From positions 1 through 61,381 of the forward strand of contig NZ_FMWU01000035.1 in the NCBI RefSeq assembly GCF_900103195.1: a stretch of DNA of 61,381 bases, in the 5' to 3' direction. How positions within the stretch are numbered: the first letter of the stretch is position 1; each line of letters opens with the position of its first letter. Below, piece by piece: positions 34,596 through 43,769 of this stretch. The DNA is from Methylobacterium sp. UNC378MF (GTDB taxonomy: Bacteria > Pseudomonadota > Alphaproteobacteria > Rhizobiales > Beijerinckiaceae). Below the pieces are notes generated by a model, which made no database searches, was not told the DNA's origin, and was given only the letters and a program-made list of their open reading frames with translations. Made by a program: the position numbers and the translations under genes.

Positions 34596-36740
34596 TCAGC
34601 GCGCCCCGCCACTCCGCCGGCTCCGGCGCTCCGCCTTGCGGGTCGCGGTCTCCCGCAGATGCTGCTCGATGGCGTCGTTGGCGCGGCCGCGCATGTGGCG
34701 GATGGCGTCCACGTCGTCGAAGGTCTCGGGGAAGCGCCGGGACAGCCACAGATATGCGCTGGCGAGCTTCACGGTGCGCTCCTGGTAGTCGAGCTCGCCC
34801 GCGAGGTTGCCGCGCAAAGCCGGGACCGTGAGGCCGGCGGCCCGCGCCTGGCACCAGCGCTCCAGCAGGCCCATGGCGATCTCGTCGCGCCGGTCGATCG
34901 GGCAGACCGAGAAGGCGAATTTTTCCTCGATCGGCAGCCGGGCCCGGTCGACGGTGCGGGCGACGTCGAGCACCTCCTCCAGGGCCGAGGGCTGGAACGG
35001 CGAGCCGGCGTAGAAGGTCGCCCGGGCGAAGTGGGTCAGCACCTCGTGCAGGCTGTGGGTGCGCATCTCCTCGGCCACCGAGCGGATCGCCCCGAGATCC
35101 GGGCGGACGAAGAAGCGGGTGTCGGCCGCAGGTGCCGTCGGGGCGCCCGAGAGGGCCGTGCGGATCGGTTCCACGGCGAACGGGTCGGTCGCCGCCACGT
35201 AGCCGACATCCTGGTGGCCGTAGCGGCCGGCCCGGCCGGCGATCTGCCGGATCTCGGAATGGGTGAGCGCCCGCTCGGCGGTCCCGTCCCACTTGCGCAC
35301 CGCCGAGAACACGATCCGCTTCAGCGGCCCGAGGTTGAGGCCCATGCCGATCGCGTCGGTGGTCACCAGCACGTTGGCCTCGCCGGAGCGGAAGCGCGCG
35401 GCCTCGGCCCGGCGCACCTCCGGCGACAGGGCGCCGTAGATCGTCGCCACCCGGTGGCCGCGGGCGACGAGGATCTCGCGGTTCTCGTGCACGGCCCGGC
35501 GGGAGAAGGCGACCACCGCGTCGCCGGCCTCGACCTTCTCCAGGGGGACCGGCTCCTCCAGCAGCAGGAGCGGCGACTTGCGGGTGAAAGGGATCACCTC
35601 GAGGGACTCGTTGGCGGCCTCGGCGGCGCGGCGGACATACGAGAGCGCGTCGTCGGAGCCGCAGACGATCACGGTCCGGGCCGCGACGCCGAACAGCGCG
35701 TTGGTCCAGGCCCAGCCGCGGTCGGGGTCCGACAGCATCTGGATCTCGTCGATCACCGCCACGTCGATGGGGCGCGTCAGGTCGGCGGTCTCGATGGTCC
35801 GGGCGGTGTGGGTCGGGTTGGCCTCGCCCAGCACCTCCTCGCCGGTGATCATGCCGGCGCGCAAGCCCCGCTCGCGCAGGGTCTCGTAATTCTCCAGCGC
35901 CAGGAGGCGCAGCGGCGCGAGGTAGGCCCCTGTCTCGGCCGCCGTCAGGTGCTGGAGCGCCGCGTAGGTCTTGCCGGAATTGGTCGGGCCCATGTGGAAC
36001 AGGATCCGCCGGTTGAGGCGCCGGGCGGCGGTGAAGCGCTCGATATAGGCGCCGAAGCCGACCTGATCGCGCAGGCGGCGCAGGCGCGAGCCCTCGCGGG
36101 CCACCGCCTTGGCGTGCCGGCGCACCGGCGTGAGCGTGTCGTTGAGGCCGCGGGCGAGCTTCGGGCTGTAGGTGAAGACCCGGGACCGGAGCGAGCGGTC
36201 CATGTGGGCGATGTAGGCGGCGGCGTCCGCCCCGACCTCGCGCAGGTCGACAAGGAGCTGCGCCCGCAGCTTGTCGACCGGCTTGTGCAGGGCGCGGGTG
36301 GCCTGGAGCGCGGTGCGTGCCACGGCCTCGCGCAGGGCCTCCAGGCGGTGGGCCGGGTCGTTCCGGGCGGCCATGCGGGCGAGGATCTCGGCCGCCTCCG
36401 GCTCGGGGGCCATGTCGAGGCGCAGGTCCAGGCGACCGTTGTCGAGGAGCGGGATCTCGGTCCGGATCAGCCAGGTGATGCGGTGGTCCTTGGTCACCAC
36501 GGCCCGGAGGGCGGGGATCGCCTTCCGGATCGCCGGGATGCCGGTCTCCGCGAAGGCCCGGGCCGCCTGCATCTCGCGGAGCGCCCGGGCGACGCGCTCG
36601 TCCTCCACCTCGGCGCCGTAATCGGGCAGCTCGAGATGGGCGAGGAGCCGGTCGAGATCGACCGTGTCCGGAGACAGGCCGAGCCGGCCTACGGATTCGA
36701 TCAGGCTCTCGATCGTCGGGCGGAGACGCTTGCGCGCCAT
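34596..36740 (-). CDS. Suv3-like ATP-dependent RNA helicase
   Basis: The 714-aa protein has an alpha-helical N-terminal region (1-230), then a superfamily 2 helicase core. It shows motif I GPTNSGKT, the DExH-like box DEIQM, motif IV/V region TDAIGMGLNLG and motif VI QIAGRAGRYG, the arrangement of mitochondrial SUV3 and its alphaproteobacterial relatives. A Suv3-type C-terminal segment and a basic Arg-rich tail end it. It presumably unwinds structured RNA in degradation complexes. The substrate is unknown. Confidence 0.85.
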   Translation of the reverse strand: MARKRLRPTIESLIESVGRLGLSPDTVDLDRLLAHLELPDYGAEVEDERVARALREMQAARAFAETGIPAIRKAIPALRAVVTKDHRITWLIRTEIPLLDNGRLDLRLDMAPEPEAAEILARMAARNDPAHRLEALREAVARTALQATRALHKPVDKLRAQLLVDLREVGADAAAYIAHMDRSLRSRVFTYSPKLARGLNDTLTPVRRHAKAVAREGSRLRRLRDQVGFGAYIERFTAARRLNRRILFHMGPTNSGKTYAALQHLTAAETGAYLAPLRLLALENYETLRERGLRAGMITGEEVLGEANPTHTARTIETADLTRPIDVAVIDEIQMLSDPDRGWAWTNALFGVAARTVIVCGSDDALSYVRRAAEAANESLEVIPFTRKSPLLLLEEPVPLEKVEAGDAVVAFSRRAVHENREILVARGHRVATIYGALSPEVRRAEAARFRSGEANVLVTTDAIGMGLNLGPLKRIVFSAVRKWDGTAERALTHSEIRQIAGRAGRYGHQDVGYVAATDPFAVEPIRTALSGAPTAPAADTRFFVRPDLGAIRSVAEEMRTHSLHEVLTHFARATFYAGSPFQPSALEEVLDVARTVDRARLPIEEKFAFSVCPIDRRDEIAMGLLERWCQARAAGLTVPALRGNLAGELDYQERTVKLASAYLWLSRRFPETFDDVDAIRHMRGRANDAIEQHLRETATRKAERRSRRSGGAR

Positions 36741-36842
36741 GCGGTCACCTTCGGCAGAAGCGTCTCACGCCAACCCGGACGCGGTCGGGGGCGTTCCGGA
36801 TTCGATCCATGCGCCGGGCGGGGCCGGGCACCAAGCCGAGAT

Positions 36843-36932
36843 CGTCATTGCGAGCGCAGCGAAGCCATCCCGTCGCGCGACGCGCACCGTTGTGCCGCCG
36901 TCCTGGGTCGCTCCGCTGCGCTCGCGATGACG
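36843..36932. repeat. REP-like inverted repeat (GAGCGCAGCGAAG family)
   Basis: CGTCATTGCGAGCGCAGCG and CGCTGCGCTCGCGATGACG form facing arms around about 50 bp, between the helicase and lysR start regions. The same core recurs at 51345-51429 and as a half at 54813. The rest of this 228-bp gap holds no gene. Confidence 0.8.
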
Positions 36933-36968
36933 GTGTGCCGAGCTGGGCGCGCCTTGCGAGAGCGGCGT

Positions 36969-37856
36969 TCATGGCCGCCGGGCTGCCTCGGCGAGCCAGC
37001 CGCAGAAGGCGCGGACCGCCGGATCCTCCGCGCGGGGTTCCGGGACGTAGGTGTAGTAGCTGCGCGCCGGGAGGGACGGGCCGGCGAAGGGCAGGGTCAG
37101 GCGGCCGCCCGCCACGTCATCGGCGATCAGCCGCTCCGGCCCCATGGCGACCCCGAGCCCGTCGAGGGCGGCCTGGAGCGTCAGGTAGAAATGCTCCAGC
37201 GTCACCGAGGCCTGCGGCGCCAGGTCCGGGACGCCCGCCGCCCGCAGCCAGTCCGGCCAGACCCGCGGGAGCGTGGCGGCATGCAGCAGCGTATGCTGCC
37301 GGAGCTGCTCGGGCCGTTCGAGCGGCAGGCGCTGCAGCAGCGTCGGGCTGCAGACGGGGATGCGCCGCTCCGACAGGAACGGCTCCGCGCGATGGCCCGG
37401 GCGTGCGTCCGGCCCGCCGCGAATCGCGACGTCGAACGGGTCCGCGAGCTGCGCCAGGGGCACGTTCGAGGTCGTCAGCCGCACCTCGATCGACGGGTTC
37501 GCCCTCTGGAAGCCGGACAGGCGCGGGATCAGCCAGCGCAGGGTGAAGGTGGCGAGCGCGTTCACGTGCAGCAGGCGCGGACGCCCGCGCTCGGCCTGGC
37601 GGGCCGTGGCCAGGGCGATGCGGTCGAGGGCGGCGCCGATCTCGGTGGCGTAGGCGCTGCCCGCCTCGGTGAGGACCACGCGCCGGTTGTGGCGCTCGAA
37701 CAGCGGCAGCCCGAGCCAGCCCTCCAGCGTCTGGACGTGCCGGCTGACCGCCCCGTGGGTCACCCGCAGCTCGTCCGCCGCCCGCGTGAAGCTCCCGTGC
37801 CGCGCGGCCGCCTCGAAGGCTTTCACGGCGTTGAGCGGCGGCAGGCGACGGTGCAT
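36969..37856 (-). CDS. LysR-type transcriptional regulator (GcvA-like)
   Basis: The 295-aa protein begins RRLPPLNAVKAFEAAARHGS, followed by a winged helix-turn-helix (FTRAADELRVTHGAVSRHVQ), typical of the GcvA/AmpR branch. A periplasmic-binding-like effector domain follows (about 90-290). It is divergent from the MFS gene with 93 bp between the starts, so it probably controls that gene and itself. Confidence 0.9.
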   Translation of the reverse strand: MHRRLPPLNAVKAFEAAARHGSFTRAADELRVTHGAVSRHVQTLEGWLGLPLFERHNRRVVLTEAGSAYATEIGAALDRIALATARQAERGRPRLLHVNALATFTLRWLIPRLSGFQRANPSIEVRLTTSNVPLAQLADPFDVAIRGGPDARPGHRAEPFLSERRIPVCSPTLLQRLPLERPEQLRQHTLLHAATLPRVWPDWLRAAGVPDLAPQASVTLEHFYLTLQAALDGLGVAMGPERLIADDVAGGRLTLPFAGPSLPARSYYTYVPEPRAEDPAVRAFCGWLAEAARRP

Positions 37857-37949
37857 GGGTCAGGTTTCCTCACGCGAGCGTCAGCATAAGTCGTTTGTCA
37901 GCTCCGGGCCAGGGCGCCATCCTGAATCGGCACCACGAAGGATGGCTGG

Positions 37950-39173
37950 ATGTCCGTCGCGTCCGATCTGACCGCGTCTTCCGGAACCGCGTCCCTGCCG
38001 GATGCCCGGCGCACGCTGGTGGCCACCGGCGTGAACCACGCCTTGCACGACGGCTACACGGACCTGATCTACGTGCTGCTGCCGGTCTGGCAGGCGGAAT
38101 TCGGCCTCGACTACGTGGCCCTGGCCTTCCTGCGCTCGCTCTACAACGGCGCGCTGGCGGCGCTGCAGATGCCGGCGAGCCGCCTCGCCCAGGCGTGGGG
38201 TGCCCGCACCGTGCTGGTGCTCGGCACATTGCTCAGCGCGGCCGGCTACGCGATCGCCGGCGCTTCGGGCGGTCTCGTCGGGCTCGGCCTCGGCCTCCTG
38301 CTCGGCGGCGCCGGCAGCAGCACGCAGCATCCCCTGGCCTCGGCGGTGATCGCCCGGGCCTATGGCCCCGGCGCCCGCGGGCCCCTCGGCACCTACAATT
38401 TCACCGGCGATCTCGGGAAGGCGGCAGTCCCCCCCATGGTCGGCCTCCTGCTGACCCTGACGGGCTGGCGGCACGCCCTCTGGGCGATCGCCGGGGCGGG
38501 TCTCGTGGTCGCGCTGGCCGTCGGGCGCCTACTGCCGCGTGAGCCACAGTCACGCAGCAGCCGCTTGCCCGCCACGCGGACGGCTGCGCGCGCCGCGGGC
38601 GGGTCGGGGAGCGGCACCGGCTTCCGGCTGCTCGTCGGGATCGGGATGCTCGACAACGCGGCCCGTCCGGCCTTCCTGCTCTACCTGCCGTTCCTGCTGC
38701 AGGAGAAGGGCGCGGCGCTGACCACGGTGGGCCTCGCGCTGTCGCTGGTCTTCGTCGGCGGTGCGCTGGGCAAGGCCGTGTGCGGCCGGCTCGGGGAACG
38801 CCTCGGCGTGACCCGGACCGTGATCCTCACCGAGACCGGGACGGCGCTCGCGATCCTGGCGGTGATCGTGCTGCCGCTGACCCCCGGGCTGATCCTGCTG
38901 CCGCTGCTGGGCGTGATGCTGAACGGCACCTCCTCGGTGCTCTACGGCACGGTACCGGAACTGGCTCCGGGCGGCCGGGTCGAGCATGCCTTCGCGGTGT
39001 TCTACACCTGGACGCTCGGCGGCAGCGCGCTGGCGGCGCCGCTGCTCTACGGAAAGCTCGGCGACGCGGCCGGCCCGCACTGGGCGGCCGTGGCGGCGGC
39101 CGCGACGGCGCTCGCCGCGGTACCGCTGATGCTGGCTTTGGCGCCGCGCCTCAAGGCGGCGCGGTCGGCCTGA
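37950..39173 (+). CDS. MFS transporter, fosmidomycin-resistance (Fsr)-like
   Basis: The 407-aa protein has about 12 hydrophobic segments. The N-terminus (VNHALHDGYTDLIYVLLPVW) and the GAGSSTQHPLASAVIARAYG motif resemble Fsr-type exporters. A central hydrophilic loop (about 195-215) separates the two halves. It probably exports a small molecule under control of the divergent LysR. The substrate cannot be read from sequence. Confidence 0.82.
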   Translation: MSVASDLTASSGTASLPDARRTLVATGVNHALHDGYTDLIYVLLPVWQAEFGLDYVALAFLRSLYNGALAALQMPASRLAQAWGARTVLVLGTLLSAAGYAIAGASGGLVGLGLGLLLGGAGSSTQHPLASAVIARAYGPGARGPLGTYNFTGDLGKAAVPPMVGLLLTLTGWRHALWAIAGAGLVVALAVGRLLPREPQSRSSRLPATRTAARAAGGSGSGTGFRLLVGIGMLDNAARPAFLLYLPFLLQEKGAALTTVGLALSLVFVGGALGKAVCGRLGERLGVTRTVILTETGTALAILAVIVLPLTPGLILLPLLGVMLNGTSSVLYGTVPELAPGGRVEHAFAVFYTWTLGGSALAAPLLYGKLGDAAGPHWAAVAAAATALAAVPLMLALAPRLKAARSA

Positions 39174-39195
39174 GGCGCGGCCTCAGCGTAACGCC

Positions 39196-39310
39196 CCGTC
39201 CTTCCGGGGCGCCGCAGGCGAGCCCGGAACCCGGAGCCGCCGACGCTGCCATCCGGGCGCCCGGTGCGGTTCGGGACTCCAGGCCCTGCTCCGCAGTCCC
39301 GGAATGACGG
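39196..39310. repeat. REP-like imperfect inverted repeat (second family)
   Basis: CGTCCTTCCGGGGCGCCGC and the opposing CAGTCCCGGAATGACGG, with internal AACCCGG/GGGACTCC blocks, face each other across about 115 bp between two convergent genes. A similar structure lies at 43534-43645. It could act as a bidirectional terminator or simply be an interspersed repeat. Confidence 0.6.
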
Positions 39311-39336
39311 GGACGGCCTCTCCCGGGATGGACGCC

Positions 39337-41061
39337 TCAGAGGCTCCCCAGGGCACTGACTCGGACCGCCTCGGACCGGCCGTCCACCGCCACGTCCCGG
39401 ATCTCCGCCGGCGCCACGCGGGCCGCCTCGTAGACCGCCTCCGACACGACCGCCACGCAGCCGAGGATCTTGGTCAGGCCCTGGAGGCGGGCCGCGACGT
39501 TGACGGTGTCGCCGAGCGCCGTGAAGCGGGCGTCGGTGGCGTCGCCCATCTCGCCGACGATTGCCGGGCCGGCATGCACGCCGATCCCGTATCGGAGGGT
39601 GTGCTCCAGATCGGCTGCCAGCAGCCGGTTCAGGGTCTCGACCGACTCGGCGATGAGGTCGATCCCCCGCAGGGCGTCCCGGGCGGCCTGCTCGGGCTCC
39701 GTCTCCAGGCCGAACAGGGCCAGCAGACCGTCGCCGAGGAACTGGTTGGTCGAGCCGCCGGCCTCCCGCACGGCGTCGCCGACCGCGCCGAGGAAGCGGT
39801 TGATGATGAACACCGTGTCGTAGGGCAGGCGCTCCTCGGCGAGCCGCGTCGAGCCGCGCAGGTCGACGAACATCGCCACGATGAAGCGCTCCTCGCCGGA
39901 TTGCGCCCGGTCGAGCAGGTCGGCCTGGCGCATCCGGGGCTGCGGCGGCAGCAGCGGCACCACGGCCATGTCGGTCTCGGGCCGGAACTGGCAGGCGAGG
40001 CGCACCCCCGGACCGGCGGCGATCCGCTCCAGCACCGCCCGCTCGGTCCGGCCGGGCGTGGGCGCGCCGTCGCTGCCATCCGTCACCCGGATCCGACAGG
40101 TCGAGCACCGGCCGCGGCCGCCGCAGACGCTGGCATGGGGGATCCGGTTGCGCCGGCTCGCCTCCAGCACGCTCGTGCCCCGGGGCACCCGCACCACCCG
40201 ACCGTCCGGATAGCTGAGCCGGATCGTGCCGCGCTTGACCTCCGCCAGGGTCCGCACGCCGCGGGCCGCGATCACCGCCGCTACGAGGCCCGCATAGGTT
40301 CCGAGCAGCCCGTTCCGGATGGCGGCGAGCCGCGCCACCTGATCGGGCAGCCCGACATGGACCGGCTGGAGGGCCACCGCCCGCCAGGCCGGATCCTGCG
40401 CCAGGGTGAGGATCATCCGGCCGCCTTGCGCGAAGCCCAGCAGCGACAGGACCGGCACCAGGACCGCCAGAGCCAGCAGCCAGGGCGCCATGCGCCCGAA
40501 GGCGGGCTTCAGCCGCAGCCAGAAATACAACCCCATGCAGCCGTGGATCCAGGCGATGACCAGGACCGTGACCTGCAGCAGGCCGAGCGTCGGCGAGGCG
40601 ATCCAGAAGGCGTAGAGTTCCTGCGCGTAGCCCTTGTCGAGGCCCTCGGTGACGAAGGAGATCCGGGTCGCCGTGATGTGGCTGATGAGCAGCGTCGGAA
40701 TGAGCAGGCCGGAGACCAGCTGCAGGGTCTCGGATGGCCGCCAGTGGAAGAAGCGGGCCGCGTAGAGAGCCTGGAGCCCGAGCAGCAGATGGACCACGAG
40801 GGCGCCGTAGAGCAGCGTCAGGCCGAACGGGTTGAGCCAGACGGCCGTGACGATGTCGAGGCCGTCCTCCATGGCGTCGATGGAGATGTTGCCCAGGGCG
40901 TGGTTGAGCAGGTGGGTCAGCACGTAGCCGAACAGGACCAGGCCGCTGGCCAGCCGGAGGCGCCGGAGGTTCAGGCGGATCCGTGCGGCTGGCGTGGCCG
41001 ATCGGGGTTGCGCGGCCGCATCGGCGGAGCGAAGCGTCGCGATCGAGGCTGTGCGCACCAT
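39337..41061 (-). CDS. Membrane-anchored 2Fe-2S ferredoxin / class III adenylate cyclase fusion
   Basis: From ATG 41061 the 574-aa protein has five to six TM helices (about 30-280) resembling the succinate dehydrogenase cytochrome b fold, with several membrane His residues. A plant-type 2Fe-2S domain follows (CGGRGRCSTCRI plus a later Cys in LACQFRPE). Last is a class III cyclase catalytic domain (FVDLRGSTRL, QFLGDGLLALFG, TALGDTVNVAARLQ) that keeps both metal-binding Asp residues and the transition-state Asn/Arg. The layout implies a nucleotide cyclase governed by membrane or iron-sulfur redox state. Adenylate versus guanylate specificity is unproven. Confidence 0.85.
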   Translation of the reverse strand: MVRTASIATLRSADAAAQPRSATPAARIRLNLRRLRLASGLVLFGYVLTHLLNHALGNISIDAMEDGLDIVTAVWLNPFGLTLLYGALVVHLLLGLQALYAARFFHWRPSETLQLVSGLLIPTLLISHITATRISFVTEGLDKGYAQELYAFWIASPTLGLLQVTVLVIAWIHGCMGLYFWLRLKPAFGRMAPWLLALAVLVPVLSLLGFAQGGRMILTLAQDPAWRAVALQPVHVGLPDQVARLAAIRNGLLGTYAGLVAAVIAARGVRTLAEVKRGTIRLSYPDGRVVRVPRGTSVLEASRRNRIPHASVCGGRGRCSTCRIRVTDGSDGAPTPGRTERAVLERIAAGPGVRLACQFRPETDMAVVPLLPPQPRMRQADLLDRAQSGEERFIVAMFVDLRGSTRLAEERLPYDTVFIINRFLGAVGDAVREAGGSTNQFLGDGLLALFGLETEPEQAARDALRGIDLIAESVETLNRLLAADLEHTLRYGIGVHAGPAIVGEMGDATDARFTALGDTVNVAARLQGLTKILGCVAVVSEAVYEAARVAPAEIRDVAVDGRSEAVRVSALGSL

Positions 41062-41212
41062 GCTGGGAGGTCCGAGGGGATCGCTTTTGGGTCCGCCATT
41101 CACGGACCCTCGTACCAGCAAGACTTCCGCCCCGCCCGATTTATTTCTACTTCCCGGCGATCCGTGAGGCTCATCGGTGCGAGCCACGCGGACTGGCCGC
41201 GCCGGAGACCCG

Positions 41213-41797
41213 ATGCTGGAATCCTACTTCGCCCGAAGCGCCGCCGCGGTGGCCGCCGACCTGATCGGCGCCCGCCTGTTCGTCGGCGCGACCGGCGGGA
41301 TCATCGTCGAGACCGAGGCCTATGACAGCACCGATCCGGCCTCTCACAGCTTCCGCGGCCCGACCCGGCGCAATGCCAGCATGTTCGGACCGCCGGCCCA
41401 TGCCTATGTCTACCGCTCCTACGGGATGCACTGGTGCCTGAACCTCGTCTGTGAGCCCGGCAGCGCGGTGCTGCTCCGGGCCCTCGCGCCGACCGAGGGT
41501 CTCGCCGCCATGGCGGCCCGCCGGGGCACGGACGCGCCGCGGCTGCTCTGCGCCGGCCCCGGCCGCCTCGCTCAGGCGCTCGGCATCACCGACGCGCTGG
41601 ACGGGGCGCCGCTGGCGCGGGCGCCGTTCCGGTTCGAGCCCCGCGCCGCGCCAGCCGACGTGGTGAGCGCCCGCCGCATCGGGATCACCCGCGGCGCCGA
41701 GACGCCCTGGCGCTTCCTCCTCGCCGGCTCCCGGTTCGTCAGCCGGCCGGCACCGAGGCCTGGACCGGTTCCCGGTGCCGGCCGAGGCACGCCGTGA
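41213..41797 (+). CDS. DNA-3-methyladenine glycosylase (AAG/MPG family)
   Basis: This 194-aa enzyme removes alkylated purines from DNA. It shows the AAG fold motifs: ADLIGARLFVGATGGIIVETEA, in which the ETEAY glutamate is the catalytic base, then HSFRGPTRRNASMFGP, AHAYVYRSYGMHWCLN and LCAGPGRLAQALGI. The ATG at 41213 gives a family-like start; an in-frame ATG at 41177 would add 12 residues. The last 15 residues are Pro-rich and non-conserved. Confidence 0.92.
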   Translation: MLESYFARSAAAVAADLIGARLFVGATGGIIVETEAYDSTDPASHSFRGPTRRNASMFGPPAHAYVYRSYGMHWCLNLVCEPGSAVLLRALAPTEGLAAMAARRGTDAPRLLCAGPGRLAQALGITDALDGAPLARAPFRFEPRAAPADVVSARRIGITRGAETPWRFLLAGSRFVSRPAPRPGPVPGAGRGTP

Positions 41798-41860
41798 CAC
41801 AGGCCCGGGAACTTGGGCATCCGCCTGAGGTTCCCCGGTCGTGGATGAGGGAGCCGCAGC

Positions 41861-43015
41861 ATGCTGGCGATGAACTACCGTGGACCGTACCGCGTGCGGG
41901 TCGATCGCAAGCCGGTCCCCGTCTGCGAGCATGTCGAGGACGCGGTCATCCGGGTTACGCGCACCTGCATCTGCGGGTCTGATCTTCACCTCTATCACGG
42001 GATGGTGCCGGATACCCGCGTGGGCATGACGTTCGGTCACGAATTCACCGGCGTTGTTGAGGAAGTCGGCCCCGGCGTGCGCAATCTCGCCGTCGGCGAC
42101 CACGTGCTGGTCCCGTTCAACATCGCCTGCGGCCGCTGCCATTTCTGCAAGCAGGGGCTGTTCGGCAATTGCCACGAGGCGAACGCGCAGGCGACCGCGG
42201 TCGGCGGCATCTTCGGCTACTCGCACACCGCCGGCGGCTACGACGGCGGTCAGGCCGAGTACGTCCGAGTGCCCTACGCCGATGTCGGCCCCTGCAAGAT
42301 CCCCGAGACGATGGACCTCGACGACGCGGTGCTGCTCACCGACGTCGTGCCGACCGGCTATCAGGCGGCCGAGATGGGCGGGATCCAGCGCGGCGACACT
42401 GTCGTGGTCTTCGGGGCCGGACCGGTCGGCATCATGGCGGCGCGCTGCGCGTGGCTGTTCGGGGCCGGCCGGGTGATCGTCATCGACCACGTCGAGTACC
42501 GCCTCGACTTCGCGCGGCGCTACTGTCCCGCCGAGGTCTACAATTTCCGCTCGATCGGGGATCCCGTGGTCTTCCTGAAGAAGACGACCGATTCCCTCGG
42601 GGCCGACGTCTGCATCGACGCCGTCGGCGGCGACGCCGCGGGGAGCGCCCTGCACACCCTGATGGGCACCAAGCTGAAGCTGGAGGGCGGCTCGGCGGTG
42701 GCGCTCCACTGGGCGATCAACTCGGTCAAGAAAGGCGGGATCGTCTCGATCGTCGGGGTCTACGGGCCGACCGGCAACCTGATCCCGATCGGCAACGTCC
42801 TGAACAAGGGCATCACCATCCGGGCCAACCAGGCCTCGGTGAAGCGCCTCCTGCCGAAGCTGATCGCCCATATCGAGGCGGGCCGCCTGAACCCCAAGGA
42901 ACTGATCACCCACAAGGTACCCCTCGAGGAGGCCGCGGATGCCTATCACCTCTTCTCGGCCAAGCTCGATGACTGCATCAAGCCGGTCCTCGTCCCCCCG
43001 ACGGCACGCGCGTGA
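41861..43015 (+). CDS. Zinc-dependent alcohol dehydrogenase (medium-chain, formaldehyde dehydrogenase-like)
   Basis: The 384-aa MDR enzyme has the catalytic zinc site (CICGSDLHLYHG, GHEFTGVVEEVGPGV), the four-Cys structural zinc loop (CGRCHFCKQGLFGNC) and a Rossmann GAGPVGIMAARCA. The long insert and the KXGGIVSIVGVYGP-type segment resemble glutathione-independent formaldehyde dehydrogenase-like proteins. A role in aldehyde or alcohol metabolism fits a methylotroph, but the substrate is not certain. The small gene at 43026 follows 10 bp later and is probably co-transcribed. Confidence 0.88.
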   Translation: MLAMNYRGPYRVRVDRKPVPVCEHVEDAVIRVTRTCICGSDLHLYHGMVPDTRVGMTFGHEFTGVVEEVGPGVRNLAVGDHVLVPFNIACGRCHFCKQGLFGNCHEANAQATAVGGIFGYSHTAGGYDGGQAEYVRVPYADVGPCKIPETMDLDDAVLLTDVVPTGYQAAEMGGIQRGDTVVVFGAGPVGIMAARCAWLFGAGRVIVIDHVEYRLDFARRYCPAEVYNFRSIGDPVVFLKKTTDSLGADVCIDAVGGDAAGSALHTLMGTKLKLEGGSAVALHWAINSVKKGGIVSIVGVYGPTGNLIPIGNVLNKGITIRANQASVKRLLPKLIAHIEAGRLNPKELITHKVPLEEAADAYHLFSAKLDDCIKPVLVPPTARA

Positions 43016-43025
43016 GGAGGGGGCG

Positions 43026-43520
43026 ATGAGAAACCGTCCGATCGATCCGTCGACGGTCCCGGGCTGGGGCGTCGACGCGGATCCGCAGAACGACCCGACC
43101 TACCCGATGCGCGACATCACGCGCGACGACAGCCGGGGCATGAACTGGACGCGCCCGCCGAAGCAGCCGGCGCGCGTCGAGGTCCTCACCTCGATCGAGT
43201 ACAAGGCCCGGCCGGCGGTCGTCGGCACGGCGACGCCGCCGCGGGGCGTGAGCGGGGTGATCCGCCGGCAGGCCTTCAAGTACAGCGAGTCTCAGTGGGC
43301 GCACTGGCTGATGCTGATGGCGGCCGACCGGGTGAATGTCGTCGAGGGCGTGGTCGACGACCTCGCACGGGGCCGCGTCCCCAACGTCCCGGCCGAGATG
43401 GGGGCCCGGGCCGAGCTGGCCCACAACCGCTCCGGCCTGGCGGGCAAGCTCGCGCTCACCGGCGCGGTGATCGGGCTCGGGATCCTGGTCTCGCGCCTCG
43501 CCCGGGCGGAGCGGCGCTAG
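43026..43520 (+). CDS. Hypothetical protein paired with the alcohol dehydrogenase
   Basis: The ATG is preceded by GAGGAGG. The 164-aa protein has a hydrophilic N-terminal part with PSTVPGWGVDADPQNDPTYP. Its C-terminal helix (LALTGAVIGLGILVSRL) may be a membrane anchor. I do not recognise a domain. Tight linkage to the dehydrogenase suggests a shared stress or redox function. Confidence 0.7.
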   Translation: MRNRPIDPSTVPGWGVDADPQNDPTYPMRDITRDDSRGMNWTRPPKQPARVEVLTSIEYKARPAVVGTATPPRGVSGVIRRQAFKYSESQWAHWLMLMAADRVNVVEGVVDDLARGRVPNVPAEMGARAELAHNRSGLAGKLALTGAVIGLGILVSRLARAERR

Positions 43521-43533
43521 CGTCGCTTCCTCC

Positions 43534-43645
43534 CGTCATCCCGGGGCCGCGCAGCGGAACCCGGGATCCGGACCCGCCGCTACGCCCGGCCCGTCACCGG
43601 CGGCGGCTCTCGGTTCCGGGTTTGCCTCCGGCACCCCGGAACGCC
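43534..43645. repeat. REP-like imperfect inverted repeat (second family)
   Basis: CGTCATCCCGGGGCCGCG faces GCACCCCGGAACGCCGG, with matching GGAACCCGGGATCC and GGTTCCGGG blocks inside. It fills much of the 249-bp gap before the AmiC-like gene and resembles 39196-39310. Confidence 0.55.
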
Positions 43646-43769
43646 GGTGCTGAGCTGCGCTCCGGATCGCGTCCGTCCGATCAGGGGGTAGCTTTCGCAG
43701 CGGGTCCTCCCTCGGCTAGGACAGCGGGACGCGCAGCCCTCCGGGCGCCTGCGGGTGAGGGGAGGGGCC

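Noticed and set aside
34659..37889. A 1076-codon plus-strand open frame antisense to the helicase and lysR genes
   Set aside because: It is a high-GC shadow frame: Arg/Gly/Asp/His-biased composition, no domain, and it crosses two well-supported minus-strand genes and an intergenic repeat.
39304..41325. A 673-codon plus-strand open frame antisense to the cyclase gene
   Set aside because: It is a compositional artefact; the minus-strand reading has three recognisable domains with intact key residues.
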